From contig BDSI01000050.1 of NCBI GenBank assembly GCA_003117195.1, positions 372,001 to 436,000 on the forward strand: a DNA stretch of 64,000 bases. Reading direction: 5' to 3'. Shown here piece after piece: positions 45,201 through 58,200 of this stretch. The notes below the pieces were generated by a model. That model did not search any database, was not told the origin of the DNA, and saw only the letters and a program-made list of their open reading frames with translations. The position numbers were made by a program, and so were the translations under genes. Source of the stretch: Eudorina sp. 2006-703-Eu-15 (lineage: Eukaryota; Chlorophyta; Chlorophyceae; Chlamydomonadales; Volvocaceae). Position 1 is the first letter of the stretch; every line of letters begins with the position of its first letter.

Positions 45201-45795
45201 TCAGGACCCGCCAGCCGCCGTCCCCGGGTCGGGTCGGGTCGTCTAGCCCGGGTTGGCACGGCAACTGCAGCCCCTCGTCGTCACGACGACTGCCGTACCG
45301 CCCTGTGCGTACGGCGGCACGTCCCTCTCGCAGGTGGGGCTGCAGCTGCTGGCCCCCGCCGCCATCCTCGTCTGCCTGGCGCTGGTGTACGGCGCCGCGT
45401 CCGGCGTGATGGACCCCTTCCGCCCGCCGAAGCCCCTCCTCGTGGACTTAGGCGGCAGCAACCGGACAGCGCGGGTGATGGCACCCGTGCAGCGGCTGGC
45501 GGAGGCCATGGCGCCGCCGCCGCCGCCATCCCCGCCGCCGCAGGCGGCGGCAGCAGCCGCGGCCGCAGCCAGCGGCCTCTTGGAGGGTCTGGATGAGGTC
45601 GTCGTGGCGCCGGAGCCTGCGGCGGCAGCCGGCGCTGCCGCCGGCGGCACCTCCGGGGGCGGTCTGCCGCCGATGCCGCCGCTGGACTTCGTGGTGTTCG
45701 CGTCGAGCTTCCTGGCGTGGTGGACGTGCGCCGTGATGTGTTTGTTCACCTACCCGCTCATGTTCGTGTACAGGACGGGGCTGCACATCGGGTGA
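42239..45795 (+). CDS. TMEM161: TMEM161-like multi-pass membrane protein, 7 exons, 540 aa
   Basis: Exons 42239-42303, 42435-42672, 42929-43003, 43324-43551, 43996-44119, 44514-44944 and 45334-45795 all join in matching phase, ending TGA. The N terminus MGLFVYFAVPLICTLLFRHF, then IRQPTGALFLEGL, matches the position and pattern of the first helix and arm of animal TMEM161A/B. KVSKRDRKLLHKR sits where those proteins have a basic loop. Later blocks match in order: NGGMARLVAARM, VKISLVMPLLVVLYGIVP, LLAVRPLAAAHLQGGLLEWH, and RLTLVYATICQ joined to VGLQLLAPAAILVCLALVYG. About eight membrane helices are visible. The C-terminal 130 residues, with an Ala-rich linker and a final FLAWWTCAVMCLFTYPL helix, have no counterpart that I recall. 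TMEM161 proteins are conserved in eukaryotes, and their biochemical role is unsettled. Confidence 0.7.
43850..43934 (+). repeat. (TATACCG)/(TATATCCG) array in intron 4
   Basis: Ten or so copies of CGTATATAC or CGTATATC lie in the intron between exons 4 and 5 of the TMEM161-like gene. Each unit is nearly self-complementary, so hairpins are possible. Confidence 0.9.
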
Positions 45796-48700
45796 TGACG
45801 ATGGCGCGGGTAGGGTTGGTGTGGGGAGTGGGCGAACGCTTCACAGTCCACACCCTGCGTGCAGTGAGGTGTGGTGTGGTGTGGTGAGGTCTAGGCGACG
45901 GTGGGACGTGCCGACAGAGCCGGTGCTCAGCTGGGACACGGTATGACCGGGGCGAAGTGGGCAACGGGGACGACCACTCCTGACCGACCCAGTGGTTTTC
46001 GTGATCGGATTGAACTGCACGGCGTGCAAAGACGGCACGATGGGATGGATCATGGGGTCCGTTGTTGGGATCATCCGCGGCGACGTGCACTGCAGCACTG
46101 CGGACGGCTGCCTGATGGGAGGCAACGTCAAGATGATGGCGTCATGGCAATGGTGGTCGGGGAGGCAGCGACAGGGAGGAGGCAGCGCGTCGCGGTGTCT
46201 CGCTGGCCCTCACCGCTGGCGGGGGTGCGGTGGTCCCAGGGCAGGGCCCGGGGGTCAGGCGGCCATCGTCCTGGGACTGCGAGAGGGGGCCCGCCTGCAG
46301 TGGGGCGGTTGTCCTCTGCTTGCTTCGGGGGTGCGGTCCATGAGGGGGCGCGGACCGGGATTGCCCGCGGTCGCCCGTTCCGAGAGGCGCTGGCTTCCTC
46401 CTGGAGAGTCATCGCCAAAGTTAAAAGGTGAAAGAAACCTTGGGAGAGTCGAGGGTGATGGGAGGTCGCTATGCGAGCGGGTTTGTTGGGGACAATTTTG
46501 TCGTTGCGAGTCGGGCACCATCTCCATGGCGCGGCAGGGGGCCGTGCGTGAGGGGGCCAGTAGGGGGCCTCAGACAAGGGGGGAGGTTGAGCGGATGGGC
46601 ACGCGGCCCGACAGCCTCCTCCAGCTTGCTCCTCCACGTAGGTAGGTGTGCATTGCCCGGCACAGCACGGGGTGTCATGATGCAGTGTACAGGGGGATAT
46701 GCGAGGAGAGCGGCTGCGGGGTAAAGGGCAAATGAAGCGACGAGTGGCTCAGACCCCGGGATGCCCGGCTGGGGTACGGTGGCCGTGATGTGGGTCGGGG
46801 TTGAGCACGGTTGGGTTGGGTCATTGCCCCGGCTGGGGTGGCCGTGACCTGTCACAGCCACGGGTCGCCGAATAAGAAGGTACCGTAGCTCCAAAGACTC
46901 CCACGTCCCGGTCCAGACCCACAGCGGCTCAACCCACGGCTGTTCTAATCACCCTACGCGCCAACACATAGGTGTCGGCCCCACGGCGCCAGTCTCTCTG
47001 AGATACATGATACTTACTCATGCTGCTGCAGCTGCTATCTTGACGAGCTACGCGCCCACGTGCGAAACACCCTTCCAACCGGCCCGCCAATGGAGCTGGA
47101 GCTGGACCAACCCCTCCACCCCTTGGGGCACCCGCGTCGTGTCATGTCGCCCGCAAGTCGGGCACCGGGGAGGAGGGGGGTGCCGCACCCGACTGGGCAG
47201 CGGTCGACACCCAAGAAACTACTCTCCCTGGCCGCCACCCATCCAGGCCGCCGCGGCGACCCAGCAATCCACCCAGCACCCCCCTTTGTCGATAAAGACA
47301 GTGAAACCGCAAAAGAGCGAAACCGCAAACCCTAGCAATCCATCCCCCAGCAATCCACCCACCCCAGCCACCCTGGGCCCCACCAGCCCAGCAAATGTCT
47401 CTCCCGAGAGAGCAGCCGATGGATGACTAACGGTACGACGTGGTGCCCCCTTGTGGCCTGGACGACATCACGACCCTGCCCCCCTCCTTGGTACCACCAC
47501 AACCACCAGGGGCCTAGACGACCCCGCCCATCTACGCACCACCTCCCCCACTGCGCCCGCCACAGCACCCACAAGGCCCTGGGCCCCCACACACACTCGC
47601 CGCACTGCTCCAGCGGCCCCCCAAACATCACCGCAGCCGCGTCACACCATCAGTGACACACCACCCGCAGCGCAGCCGCCGCTTGTGTGTTGAGAGATTG
47701 AGAGAAAAAACCCGCCCAACCGCCGCCTGAGTGTGTCTCCTCAACCCCAGCATCCCAAAGCCTGGGCGCGGGCCCAGCCTGTCGCTCCCGGGTTGCCTCC
47801 GACAAGCAAGGCCAACCCTAGATCCCCATTGCGGTGCAGTGCACTGCACACCGCACCTGCAGCCCCACGCCTCCACAGCGTCACTTCCAGACGCCACACC
47901 CTCATCCAGACACCTACCGCACTCTCACGCCTCATCCGAAAACACACCCACCACGACACGAGCCACAGGCCCCATCCGCCGCCGCACAGATCATGCACAC
48001 CAGGCCCACACCAGGCCCGTATCGACAGCCAAGCAGCCCCGCGTCTTCAGCAACCTCCAACCGGACTCACTCGCGGACCACTGCCCCCCAGCCCCACCCA
48101 GCCCCACACCTCTTCACGCGCCGCCGCGACCCCCTGCCCTCGCCGCCGCACGCCCACACCCGCAGCCGCATCCTCACCATCTCCCCGCGCGGCCCGGACG
48201 ATCCCGCCGCGAGACAGACACCGCATGCCGCGGCACGCAGACGCCCGAGGAGGCTGAGGCCTCGTGCAACGTGCAAGCGCGAGTGCCTGCAGGGGCCCTG
48301 CCGAACCGCGCGAGTTCACCCCGTGCTGTCTCCGGGCCATCCCGGACTGACGCAAAAGGGGGCCGGGCACTTCAAAGCTCTGGTCAAACCACGGCGGCGG
48401 CGGCGGCGGCGGCGCGGCGACTGCCGGCTGAGCCGGCCATGTAAACCCGTAGAGGGGTTCATCGTTCGCGCTGGGCTGCTGGGCTGCTCGACCCTCGACC
48501 CCCCAGCCCACCCACTTCATCCGTCTGCGGCCACGCAAGCCCTCTGACAGCACCACTGCCCACCCGCAGTGGCCCCTCCCTCCCTCCGTCCCTCGGTCCA
48601 CCGGCCAACGCTCCTACCCGCACCGCGATCCCGCCGTGCGGCCCCCCATGTCGCCGTGCGGCCGCCGAGAGGCCGCCATGCCCCAACGGGCCGGGGCGGG

Positions 48701-49272
48701 GACGGAAGACCCCTCGCCTCGCTGCCCCCCCTATAAAATGTTGGTTGGCTGCTCCGGTGCCGCTCCATCAGCACTGCAGTAGGCAGGCAGGCCCCCAAGG
48801 AGACCACCCTTGCGGGCCCCTCGACGTGCAGAAGCAGAAGCTGCTCGCCGCAGCACCCCACCAAGCCGGCCAATCCGGCAGCTGGTCCCCTGCCCTGCCC
48901 CCCCTTCTACACACACACTTATCTTTTACAGACACACGGACACACACAGACAGACACACAAACAAAATCACACGGCGGGCAGCGCCGCGCGCGCTGCGTC
49001 AGCTCCCGGGGCTTTGCAGCGCGGGCGGCGGCGCCGGGTTTGCGGGGTCTCGTATCCTGCGCCCAAGAATGGGAACCGTGGAAGGGAAATCGTCTGAGTC
49101 TGATGCTCCTTCTCGAGGCACACACGTAAGGCTGCTGGTGCAGAGGCGGCTCGAGGCGGCACCAGGACTCGGACCCCCCCCTGGAGCGCAGGGCCAAGCC
49201 CTAACGGGATTAGAGAAGAACGAATGGAGTGCTGCGTGCACGATCGGCGGATGCGACGTTATCTCCCTCCCT
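45796..49272. other. Intergenic between convergent genes, low complexity
   Basis: This 3.5 kb lies between the 3' ends of the TMEM161-like and WDR48 genes. From 47.0 to 48.9 kb it is C-rich on the plus strand (long CACCCC-type runs), giving overlapping artefactual frames. A (CCCT)n run ends at 49312. No motif-bearing frame was found. Confidence 0.5.
48926..48930 (-). terminator. Candidate TGTAA poly(A) signal for WDR48
   Basis: The minus strand reads TGTAA here, about 340 nt beyond the read-through stop at 49273. Another TGTAA at 49348-49344 lies directly after the last recognised exon. Confidence 0.3.
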
Positions 49273-52200
49273 TCAATTCTGCCCCCCCTCCCTCCCTCCC
49301 TCCCTCCCTCCCTGGAGCGGGCGGGTGGGTTTCGGGTATATCATTACATGGCCCACGCACCTGTAGTGGAACAGCAGGTCGTCCGATTTCTTCCAGATGA
49401 ACTTCTTGACGGTGGCGAGGCTCATATCGAACGGCACCGCCTGCATCAGGGTGAGGGCCACCGGGATGTCGAGGGTCCAGGGGGGGAGTCCGTCCAGGGG
49501 CTCAAGGGGCTCATGCGCGCTGGTCTCAAGGCACGGCCCTTCCAAGTCTGCAGTCCGGGGGGGCGGGGGCCCCGCGCGCGACAGGCGGCACCTGCGAGAG
49601 GCCGCGATGCCAGGGCTGCCACGGCACAGGGAAGCGTGCTCGCTCCCTCGCGGGTCAGTCACAAGTCCACCAGGGAGCATCGGGGCCGCCCTCTCTTCGT
49701 TTCCCCTTCCCCGTCTCCTTTCCTCTCCTTCAGGAAAGCGCGGTTCGGGGTCGCCGCCTGAACAGCCCCCTCCCCCCTTCCCCCAGTTGGTCCTCACCAC
49801 TCCGTTGCACGTGAGCTCCAGCACGGGCAGGCTGGTCCCCGACCCGACGTCGGGAGGCGGCTCGGGCGGCGCGTTGGACGGCCGTCGCAGGTAGAAGGGC
49901 CGCACCTCCAGCGCCACGTTTTGGTCCTGTGTGCGGGCCCCCGGGGGAGAGAGAGGTTGTGCGGTTTGGCGGCGGAGGCGGGTGGCGGAGGCGGGTGGCG
50001 GGTCGCAGGCGGAACGGAAGGAAGGAAGGGACTTCTCACGGTGCTTTTCGCTCCGCATCCTCTGGCCTCAGCTGTTGGTGGCGGACCCGACCCGTGGGTG
50101 CTGGTCATTCCATTCCGCGCACATGTGGCACAGGTCAAAAGCTGCTGTCCTGGTGCCGCGTCAATGCGGTCATGGCGGTGCCCGCCCGCCGTGATGCCAC
50201 ACAGGTGCGGCTGCGCCCCGCGGGCGTGGAGGCACCACTCCCGAGCTGGGCTCCCCTTGGCTCCCGTCGTCTCCTTCCCTGCGCCAATACGCCCCAAAAA
50301 ACGCCCCAATACCTCCCCCTCCCAAGTCCCAACACACGCAGACCACTCGACTCAAAAACCCAAACCCGAAACCCACGCCGACCCCACGCCGGCTCACCGA
50401 CGCCGAAGCCCCCCACACCACCGCCCGCCCGCTGGCCCCGACCGGCTCTTTCCCCCTCAACCCCGCTCCCGGGCCCCGCGCTTACGCTCAGCTTGCCGAC
50501 GCAGTAGTTGGCCACCTTGTGCACTTGAAGGATGCGGGGGGCGTTGAGCTTGCTCTGGGCCAGCGCGGGGAGGTTCGAGCCCTGCGGGCGGCGGCGGCGG
50601 CGGAGGAGGAGGCGGAGGAGGTGGAGGAGGAGGAGAGAGACGGGAGGCGGTGACAGATCCGGGGCGCGACCGGGCGGCACCAGCCAGCTTGCGGCACCAG
50701 GCCCAGGCTCACTGCCGCCGCCCACTGCCCTCCCACGCTCGACCGGGCTGGGTGTGTCTAGGCTGTTTCTTTTTAAAGCCCTCTCTCGCCCCCGAGCCAG
50801 CCGCACATCCCGGGGTTGGTGGCTGTTGCCCGGCGCCAGGCCGCTTCAGACGCCACATCGGCTCTAGCCAAACATTACTGCCGCCCCACTAATGCCGCCC
50901 GCTGGGTTTGGTTAACGGCAGAAGCTTTGGGTCCACTGGATATGGTGATCATAACCGATCTCCATGGGGAAGGGTGAGGGGCGGACGCGACCCCTCCCCC
51001 GCTGGTGCAGTGGTTGTGGTCGTGGTGCAGCAGCAGCAGCATCCGGGGTTGAATAGAACAGGAAAATCAAGGGGGTTAGAGACACACACACACACACACA
51101 CACAGGGGCGGGCGGGCGGGTTGCAATTCTAAACACACACACACAGCGTGAGGCGGCGCCGCACCGACCTCCGCGGGCTGCAGCACGAAGGCGCACTTGG
51201 CCTCCTTGGGGGTCACGCTGGCGTTCCGCAGCACCACGTCCCCCACCCAGGTGGGCACCTCCCCCGGCTCCGCCTCGCTGCCGTCGAACGACGAGATGAG
51301 CCGCCGCCAGCGCTGGCCGTCCTGCCGAGAGCACATGACTGCGCGCGGGGGAGTGGGAGGGCGGGGCAGGGCAAGGGGGTCGAGCGGCCCGAACCTCAGG
51401 CGCCTCCAGCCATCTCGCGATGCCCTCGCGATCTAATGCGCACACAGCATCTGGTGTTGGTGACCGGTGCCTCCCACGGCCGGTGCCCCCCACGCTTTCC
51501 CACCAGCCACGCATCCGAGTGCCCCATTGCGCAGCAAAACCGGCCCTGCCCCTCGCCCGGCGCCCAGCCCGGCCCCTCTGGCGCCTGGCAGCCGGCACTG
51601 ACCCGCCGGGAGCGCCCTGCACGCCCAGTACTTGGGCCATATGTCCAGGTAGTAGGGCTGCCCGCCCAGCCCCTCGGGCGCTCCGCCGCCGCTGCCCACG
51701 CCGCCCGCCGCGGGCACCGGGAGCGGCCCCGCACCGGCCGGCGCCTGCGGCGGCGCCGCGCCGGGCACCGCCGCGGGGCTGCCGCCCTGTGACATGCTCT
51801 GGGCCAGCTTGTAGCGCCACTTGGCGAAGGCGCAATCGAGCACCATCTTGCCGTAGTTGACCTGCCGGGGCCGGGGCGGGGCGGGGCGGGTGCGGGTGGA
51901 GGGAGGGGTGGTACGGGGTAAGGCCGCAGCACGCGGTCGCGGCCTCTGGGGTATCTTGGGACTGGATATGCATACCCACCCCGAGCATGGAGCTGACCTG
52001 GGAGCGGGCCCGGATGCTTTCCCCCAACACCCTCCAAACCACCAACCACATCTTTCCACCACCCTCCTTCCTCCAACCACCACATCCACCAGCACGCTCC
52101 CCCCTCCAACCACATCTTTCCACCACCCTCCTGCCTCCAACCACCACATCCACCAGCACGCTCCCCCCTCCAACCACATCTTTCCACCACCCTCCTGCCT

Positions 52201-55200
52201 CCAACCACCACATCCACCAGCACGCTCCCCCCTCCAACTACACACACCCCAACACCCCCCTCCCAACACCCTCCCACACCCTGCCACCGCCTCATCCCCA
52301 CCCTCACCTTGTAGTCGTCCGACACGTTGGGGACATCCAGCGACACCGCGTACTCCTCCGCCATGAAGGCCGCGGGGGGCTCCAGGGAGATGCACAGGCA
52401 GCCCAACCGCGTGTCGGCGGAGAACCAGGAGGGCACCGAGCGGGGCTCCCACAGCTCGCGCTTCTTGGCGGCGAAGTCCACCTGTGGCGACAGCATGTCC
52501 AGCATGTCCATCAACTCCATCAACCATCATATCATCGAACCAACATGCATAATTAAAGCACCATAAGTACAGCAAGTCGCAGCAGCCCCTGAAGTCACTG
52601 GGCCCGGGGATTGTTTGTTTTAATCCCAGCCCCCGGAACGCTTCCGAACACCCCTTCTCGCGCCTGCCTGGGTCCCCAGGACAAAGCCAGCCGCGTATCG
52701 TACCGTTGGGCCCCCGCCCTCACCTTGCCGTACGCCGCCACCTGGCCCCCGCGCTCACCTTGCCGTACGCCGCCACCTGGCCCCCGCGCTCACCTTGCCG
52801 TACGCCGCCACCTGGCCCCCGCCGAGCACGTCCCACAGCGCCACGTGCCCCCGGGTGTCCTGCGTCAGGACCCGCCGCCGGTCCGCGAGGACCTCGTGCG
52901 CCACCAACCCTGCAACACCAGCGGGGGCAGGGGGCCGCAAGGGGGCACAGCACGCAGGCTCGGCGGAACAGTGGCCCGCCGGTGTGGGCGCTACGTCTAG
53001 GAAGCTTTGGTTGGCTGACAGGCGGATGAGGGCCCTGTTGGGTGGCATGATTGCATCACGTCGTGTGCCGCTCCGGGCCGCGTGCCGCTCCCCCTCCAAC
53101 GGGTGGATGACTGCGGCCCCCTATACACGCCCCTCTGGCAAGCCCCCCTTCCATGCCCCCCTGAAGTGCGGCCCCCACCCCCACCCTTTGCAGGCCCCTC
53201 TGGCAAGCCGCCCTCCCTTAGCTGTCCGTCACGCCCACTCGCACGACCCCACCAACTGCCCCCCCCCGGCACCTGCCCAAGCCCCAGACCAGCTCCAGCC
53301 AGCATACCCGGGCCTGGGCCTCTGGGTGGTTCGGGCGGGCTTCTCACTCAACCCCCCGACACCCACTCACCCGGAGTGCCGGCAATGATGGCCTCCGGCA
53401 TGCGCGCGACCGGTTGTCGGTTGTGTTCCAACGACATTCGGTTGCGCATATTCGCGTGCACGCCCAAGCTGCGGCGCGCCACTGCATCGCATGGCAAGGG
53501 AAGCGGCGGAGGGTTATCGGTTTGGTGCTCTTTTGCGGTTTGGCTGTCTTCATTGACATGATTTGGGATGGGAAGGGAAGGGGAGGGGCCCCCGGGGCCA
53601 GTTGTTCCGGGAACAGCCGGGCGAGAGCAGTTCCACGTTTGCTCGAGGTCGTCCTCCCCCAAACCGCACTCCGCTCCGTCCGCAGTCGGCTGCCCCCCGC
53701 AGCTCACCAATGTCTACCAATTTCCTACACACACACCCCACTCACCCGAGAAGCCCCGGCCGCCGTCCGCTCCTCCCGCCGAGCCGGGCGGCAGGTCCTT
53801 GGGCACCACCCACATGTTGATGTGCGACGCGGAGGTGGCGGCCCACAGCCCCACGCCGCCGGTCGAGCTCACGCCGTTGCGGGCTGCACACACACAAGCA
53901 CGCACGCGGGCGCGGCGCAGCGGCGGCGGCAGAGGACAGCACACGCGGCGACGCGGGGTGAGGTGAGGACGCGCGCATATCCGCACCGGCGGTTGGCGCT
54001 ACTAAGCTTCAAAACCCGTCAGGGGTTGGCCCTTCCCTTCACCCACAAGCGACTAGGGCGAGACCGTGAGCAGTCAGTCCGACGAGGCCGCCGGTTGGCA
54101 GTCGGCGGGGGAGGTATAGGAAATTGGGTAGACATGTGCAAACTGCGCTGTTGCCAGAGCAAAAGTCGGGGGGGGGGGAAACAGGTGTGGAGCAACACCT
54201 CCGCGAGGCCCGGGCGGCGTGCAGGGGAAGGAGAAGCAGGGGATAGCGGCAGCTGCACTGCGACCCAGGACCTCAGGGTGCGCTTTGTGTGTCCCAACAT
54301 CACACACACGCATACACACACATCCGCATTTCCCTTCTTGCGGCTCGGTATCCTCATACACACACATCCGCATAGATGGCCCCAGTTGAGGCGGTGGGAC
54401 ACCCAGCCAGCTGCCCAGTTCACCAGCCACCGGCGCATGCCCCCCCAACATGCCTACCAAGATGCCCCCGAACATGCCTGCCAATCTCTTATTCCCCCAC
54501 TCCCACCCCCACATCCCCCCCGCCGCACCCGACACATCCGCCCCCACATCCGGGTCCAGCGCCAGCGCCCGAACCGGGAACTCCTCCACTGCCAGCAGCT
54601 CGCTCGTGCGCCTGAACCACCAAAGGGAAGGGCGGGGGGGCACACCCCAGGGGGGGGCACACGAGGTAACACCCGCACAGGGTCGGGTCAGGTCAGGTCG
54701 CGGCTCATTCCTCTCATACACAGAGTCAGGTCAGTTCAGGTCAGGTCGAATCGGGTCAGTTTTATCCTGCCCAAAAACACACACACAGACACACTCATTT
54801 GCCGTGCAGAGCACATTCATGGTTCGCCACCGCTTGCGGATGAGATGACGCCCCGCGATGCAGACCCACAAACATGCCCCCAGGCGGCGCCAAGGGCGAA
54901 CGGCACATGCTGAGACGGAACGGAAAGGGGCCAGGCGCCAGGGGCCTGGGCCGGGGCCCCCCCTCCCCCTCCCGTGTGCGTATCCGCGCAGCCCCACTTC
55001 GTTGTCACGTAACCTGTCCAGCCCCATCAAACGTGAAGTAGATTTTCATCTGGTTCATCAACGCGTGTTTCTGATTAAGAATGTTACAGCGGACCCCGCG
55101 GGTCATCGGTGACAGTCAACGGCGACAGCCGAGGCTTCCTCACGTGTTGGTCAAACACGTGTGTCCGGGCGCCTTCTGGGTTTGTTCTTCATCCCACGCC

Positions 55201-58200
55201 CGCGCCGCCCCCCCCCTCGCACGTCGCAACCCACGTGTGCGTGTACGTCCGGTACACCGCGCGGTCCCTCCCCGCCGAGTAGACCACCGAGAACGAGTCG
55301 TCCGGCGACAGCAGCGACCACACGGCGTCCGCGTGGAGTGTGTAGGACTGTGCGGGTGCAGGAGGGTGCGGAGTGGAGGGGGCGGAAGGAAGGGTTGGAG
55401 GGGTCGTGGGTGCAGGAAGGAAGGTAAGGTAGGAGGGGACGGAGGGTGCAGGAGGAGGTTGGAAGGCGAGCCAAGGGAAGGTTGGAGGGAGCGAAGGGAA
55501 CCCTTCCTCGCGACCCTCCTCCTCCTCCTCGTCCAACCCCCACCCCACCTGCACGCAGCGCTGCATCCCGATGTCCCACAGCTTGATGGTGCCGTCCGAG
55601 GCGCCGCTGAGCAACGTCGTGCCGTCGGCGTTCAGCAGCAGCGCGCGCACCGTATCCTGCAGCCACACGCGGGGGGTTGGGTTGCGGGTGGTGTCCGTGC
55701 CACGGGTGACAAGGGTTGGCGGGCACCAGGCAGCGTCCCACGGGTCACAAAGGTTGGCGGTATGGTTCAGCTGCTGACCCCTTGGACGCCACGCCTCCTT
55801 GCCGCCGCCTGAGCCCCCGCCCCCCTGACCTCGCCTTGGCCGCAGTTCGCACCTCCCTTAGCCCTGACCTATTGCCCCCCCTCTCTCCGCCCCCACCTGG
55901 TGTCCCCCCCCTCCCTCCGCCCCCACCTGATGCCCGCGCAGCTTGGTGATCTTCTTGCCGCTGCGGGGGTCCAGCAGCCGCACCAGCGCCTCCGTCGTGC
56001 CCGCCGCCACCACCGTCCCCGTGGGGTTGATCGCCAGCGCATACACCGACCCCGGCTGGTCCTTGGGGAGATGACCCACGGACCCCGGGCCGCCCGAGGC
56101 GGAGCCGCCGGAGAAGGGGCCGTCATCGGCCCCGCCACCGCCCACGCCCACGCCGCCCAGCACCGAGCCGCCAGGCACGCTCACGTGCGCGTGTACGGCG
56201 GCGCCGCTGGGGGAGCTGGGCGCGGGGGGCTGGGGTATGCGCGGGTAGAGCTGCGTGTGCTTCCCGGTCTGCCGGGAGGCGGGGGGAGGGGGAAGGAGCA
56301 AAGCGAGGGAAGGGGGAGGTGTGGTAAGAGAGCGGAAAACGGGAGTGGTTACTTCAGCAATGAGCGGGTGGTGGGGAAGCCAGGGCGATGGGTCCGGCGC
56401 TGCGCTGTGATTGCCGTACAGCGTTGGTGACCTCGATATCCGGAACGGGGAAGAGCAAAATGTGCCTATGTAACAGCCATGACGACGGCCTCTTCTTTCC
56501 CAAGCAAACCCAGGCACCTGACACAAACAGACCCGTGGGTCAGTCTTCAGATATCCCCCAACCGGATCGCGCCTCTAAGGGGTGCAAGGTGCAAGGTGCG
56601 ACCCACCTCTATGTTGAGCAGGAATATCTCGGCGCGCAGCCCCGCCGACACCACCAGGCTGCGCAGCGGCGCCGCGGCCAGGCAGGTGACGTAATCCGAG
56701 TGGTACGACAACGTGTGCAGGTGTTGCCCTGGCGCAGGCACGGCGAGGAGGGCAGCCGAAACAGAGGAACGGCGGGAGGCACGGATCAGGGATCAGGTCA
56801 GCCTCCCAGATGCCCGGGCGAGGCAGTCAGCGGAGCCCGCCTGTCAGCCTTCAAACCCCTCCCCCGCGTTCCGCGTTCTCTGCCCTATATCGCCCGGGCT
56901 GCGAGGCCCTTATGGGGCTTGCCATAAACGGTGCTGGCTTCACTCCTAGCGCCTTCCAGTAGGTTCCTTGGGCGTGGGCGTCTCGCTCGCATCACATAAA
57001 ACAGACTGCAGCGCTGTCGACGTTGACGGGCAGCACGGCAGCGCTGCCGCCGCACGCCAACGCCCCAACCTGCCACACGGCCAACAGGATCATGGTCCCG
57101 ACCAGGGCCACGTAGCTCGTGCGCCGCTGCAGCCTCCGCGGCCCCGCCGCCGCCTACGCCGCCGCCGCACTCCAGCACCCCCTTGTGCGGCCCCCTGGCC
57201 CCGCTCTGCCCACACAGGGTGGCCTTCCACTGCCCGCTGATAACCCCTGTCGCGCTCCGGCTCCCGTGTTACACGGCGCCTCGTCGTGCTTTCGCCAACC
57301 ACCCATTCCCTTTCACCGCATCGGGATGGGTATCACTGCGACCCTAGGGGTCCACAGACACTGCTGTTGGTGGTGCTGTCGGTGGTGCTGTCGCTGCCCG
57401 CGGCACCTGTCGCTTATGCTGCTGTTGCACGGGGCCCGTGTCGCTGCTGCTGCTCCCCTGCCACGGCCGCGCGCGCCGACGCAGCCGGATCGGACCGTCC
57501 CCGAGCCAGCGCCTGGCGCACGCGGGCGGTAGCTTCAAAGACCCCTCCAGCCCGACGCGCCTCCGCTGCCGCCCCTGCAGCTCCGACAGGGCCTTATCTC
57601 TGTGTGTGCCGGTGCTGCCCAAGGCTGCCGCCTCCATACGGGTGCTTGACGCCGACGCCAACGGCAGCGCTTACGCACCCCGGCTAAGTGGCCGCCACAA
57701 GGGCAGGCCAGACCCATGAGAAGAGGTTGCAGCGGCATCTGGCGCCTCCGCTCGGCAGCCCGTCAGATTCCCTCGCGATGATCCCCTCGCCACGAGGCCC
57801 CTCGCCAGGGCCCTTCCACTGACGACATCCGAACCCAGCCAGACACTGCTCACCCAATCCTAAATGCGCCCGACACCCCATGAGCCGGGCCATGGGATGT
57901 GACCCGGTCAACAACGTGTGTTGGGTATCCTCGGCTCGCCTCACCACGACCCCTACCCCAAAGCTCCTTGCCACACCACCCGCCCACTCCACGACCCGCG
58001 CAGGTCCCCTGCTATCCCCCGGGCTGCGTAGCAAGTATTTGTCGCCAGGCTGGTTGTTGCTTCTCGCAGGGTTCGTCTCTCTATCTCCAACACCCGCCCC
58101 CCGGCGCGCGGTTGCCGCTGCTGCCGTACCATTGTCGGACCCGGCCTTCCAGAGCCGTACGGTCTGGTCGTTTGAACACGTGATCAGCAGGTCCCCGATC

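Noticed and set aside
45992..46645. Plus-strand open frame after the TMEM161-like gene
   Set aside because: It begins without a supported start, has no motif, and probably covers the 3' untranslated region.
50912..52575. Open frames of up to 441 codons on the minus strand across WDR48 introns
   Set aside because: They read through introns, including the 64-bp minisatellite. Only the short blocks that match WDR48 between AG and GT borders are coding.
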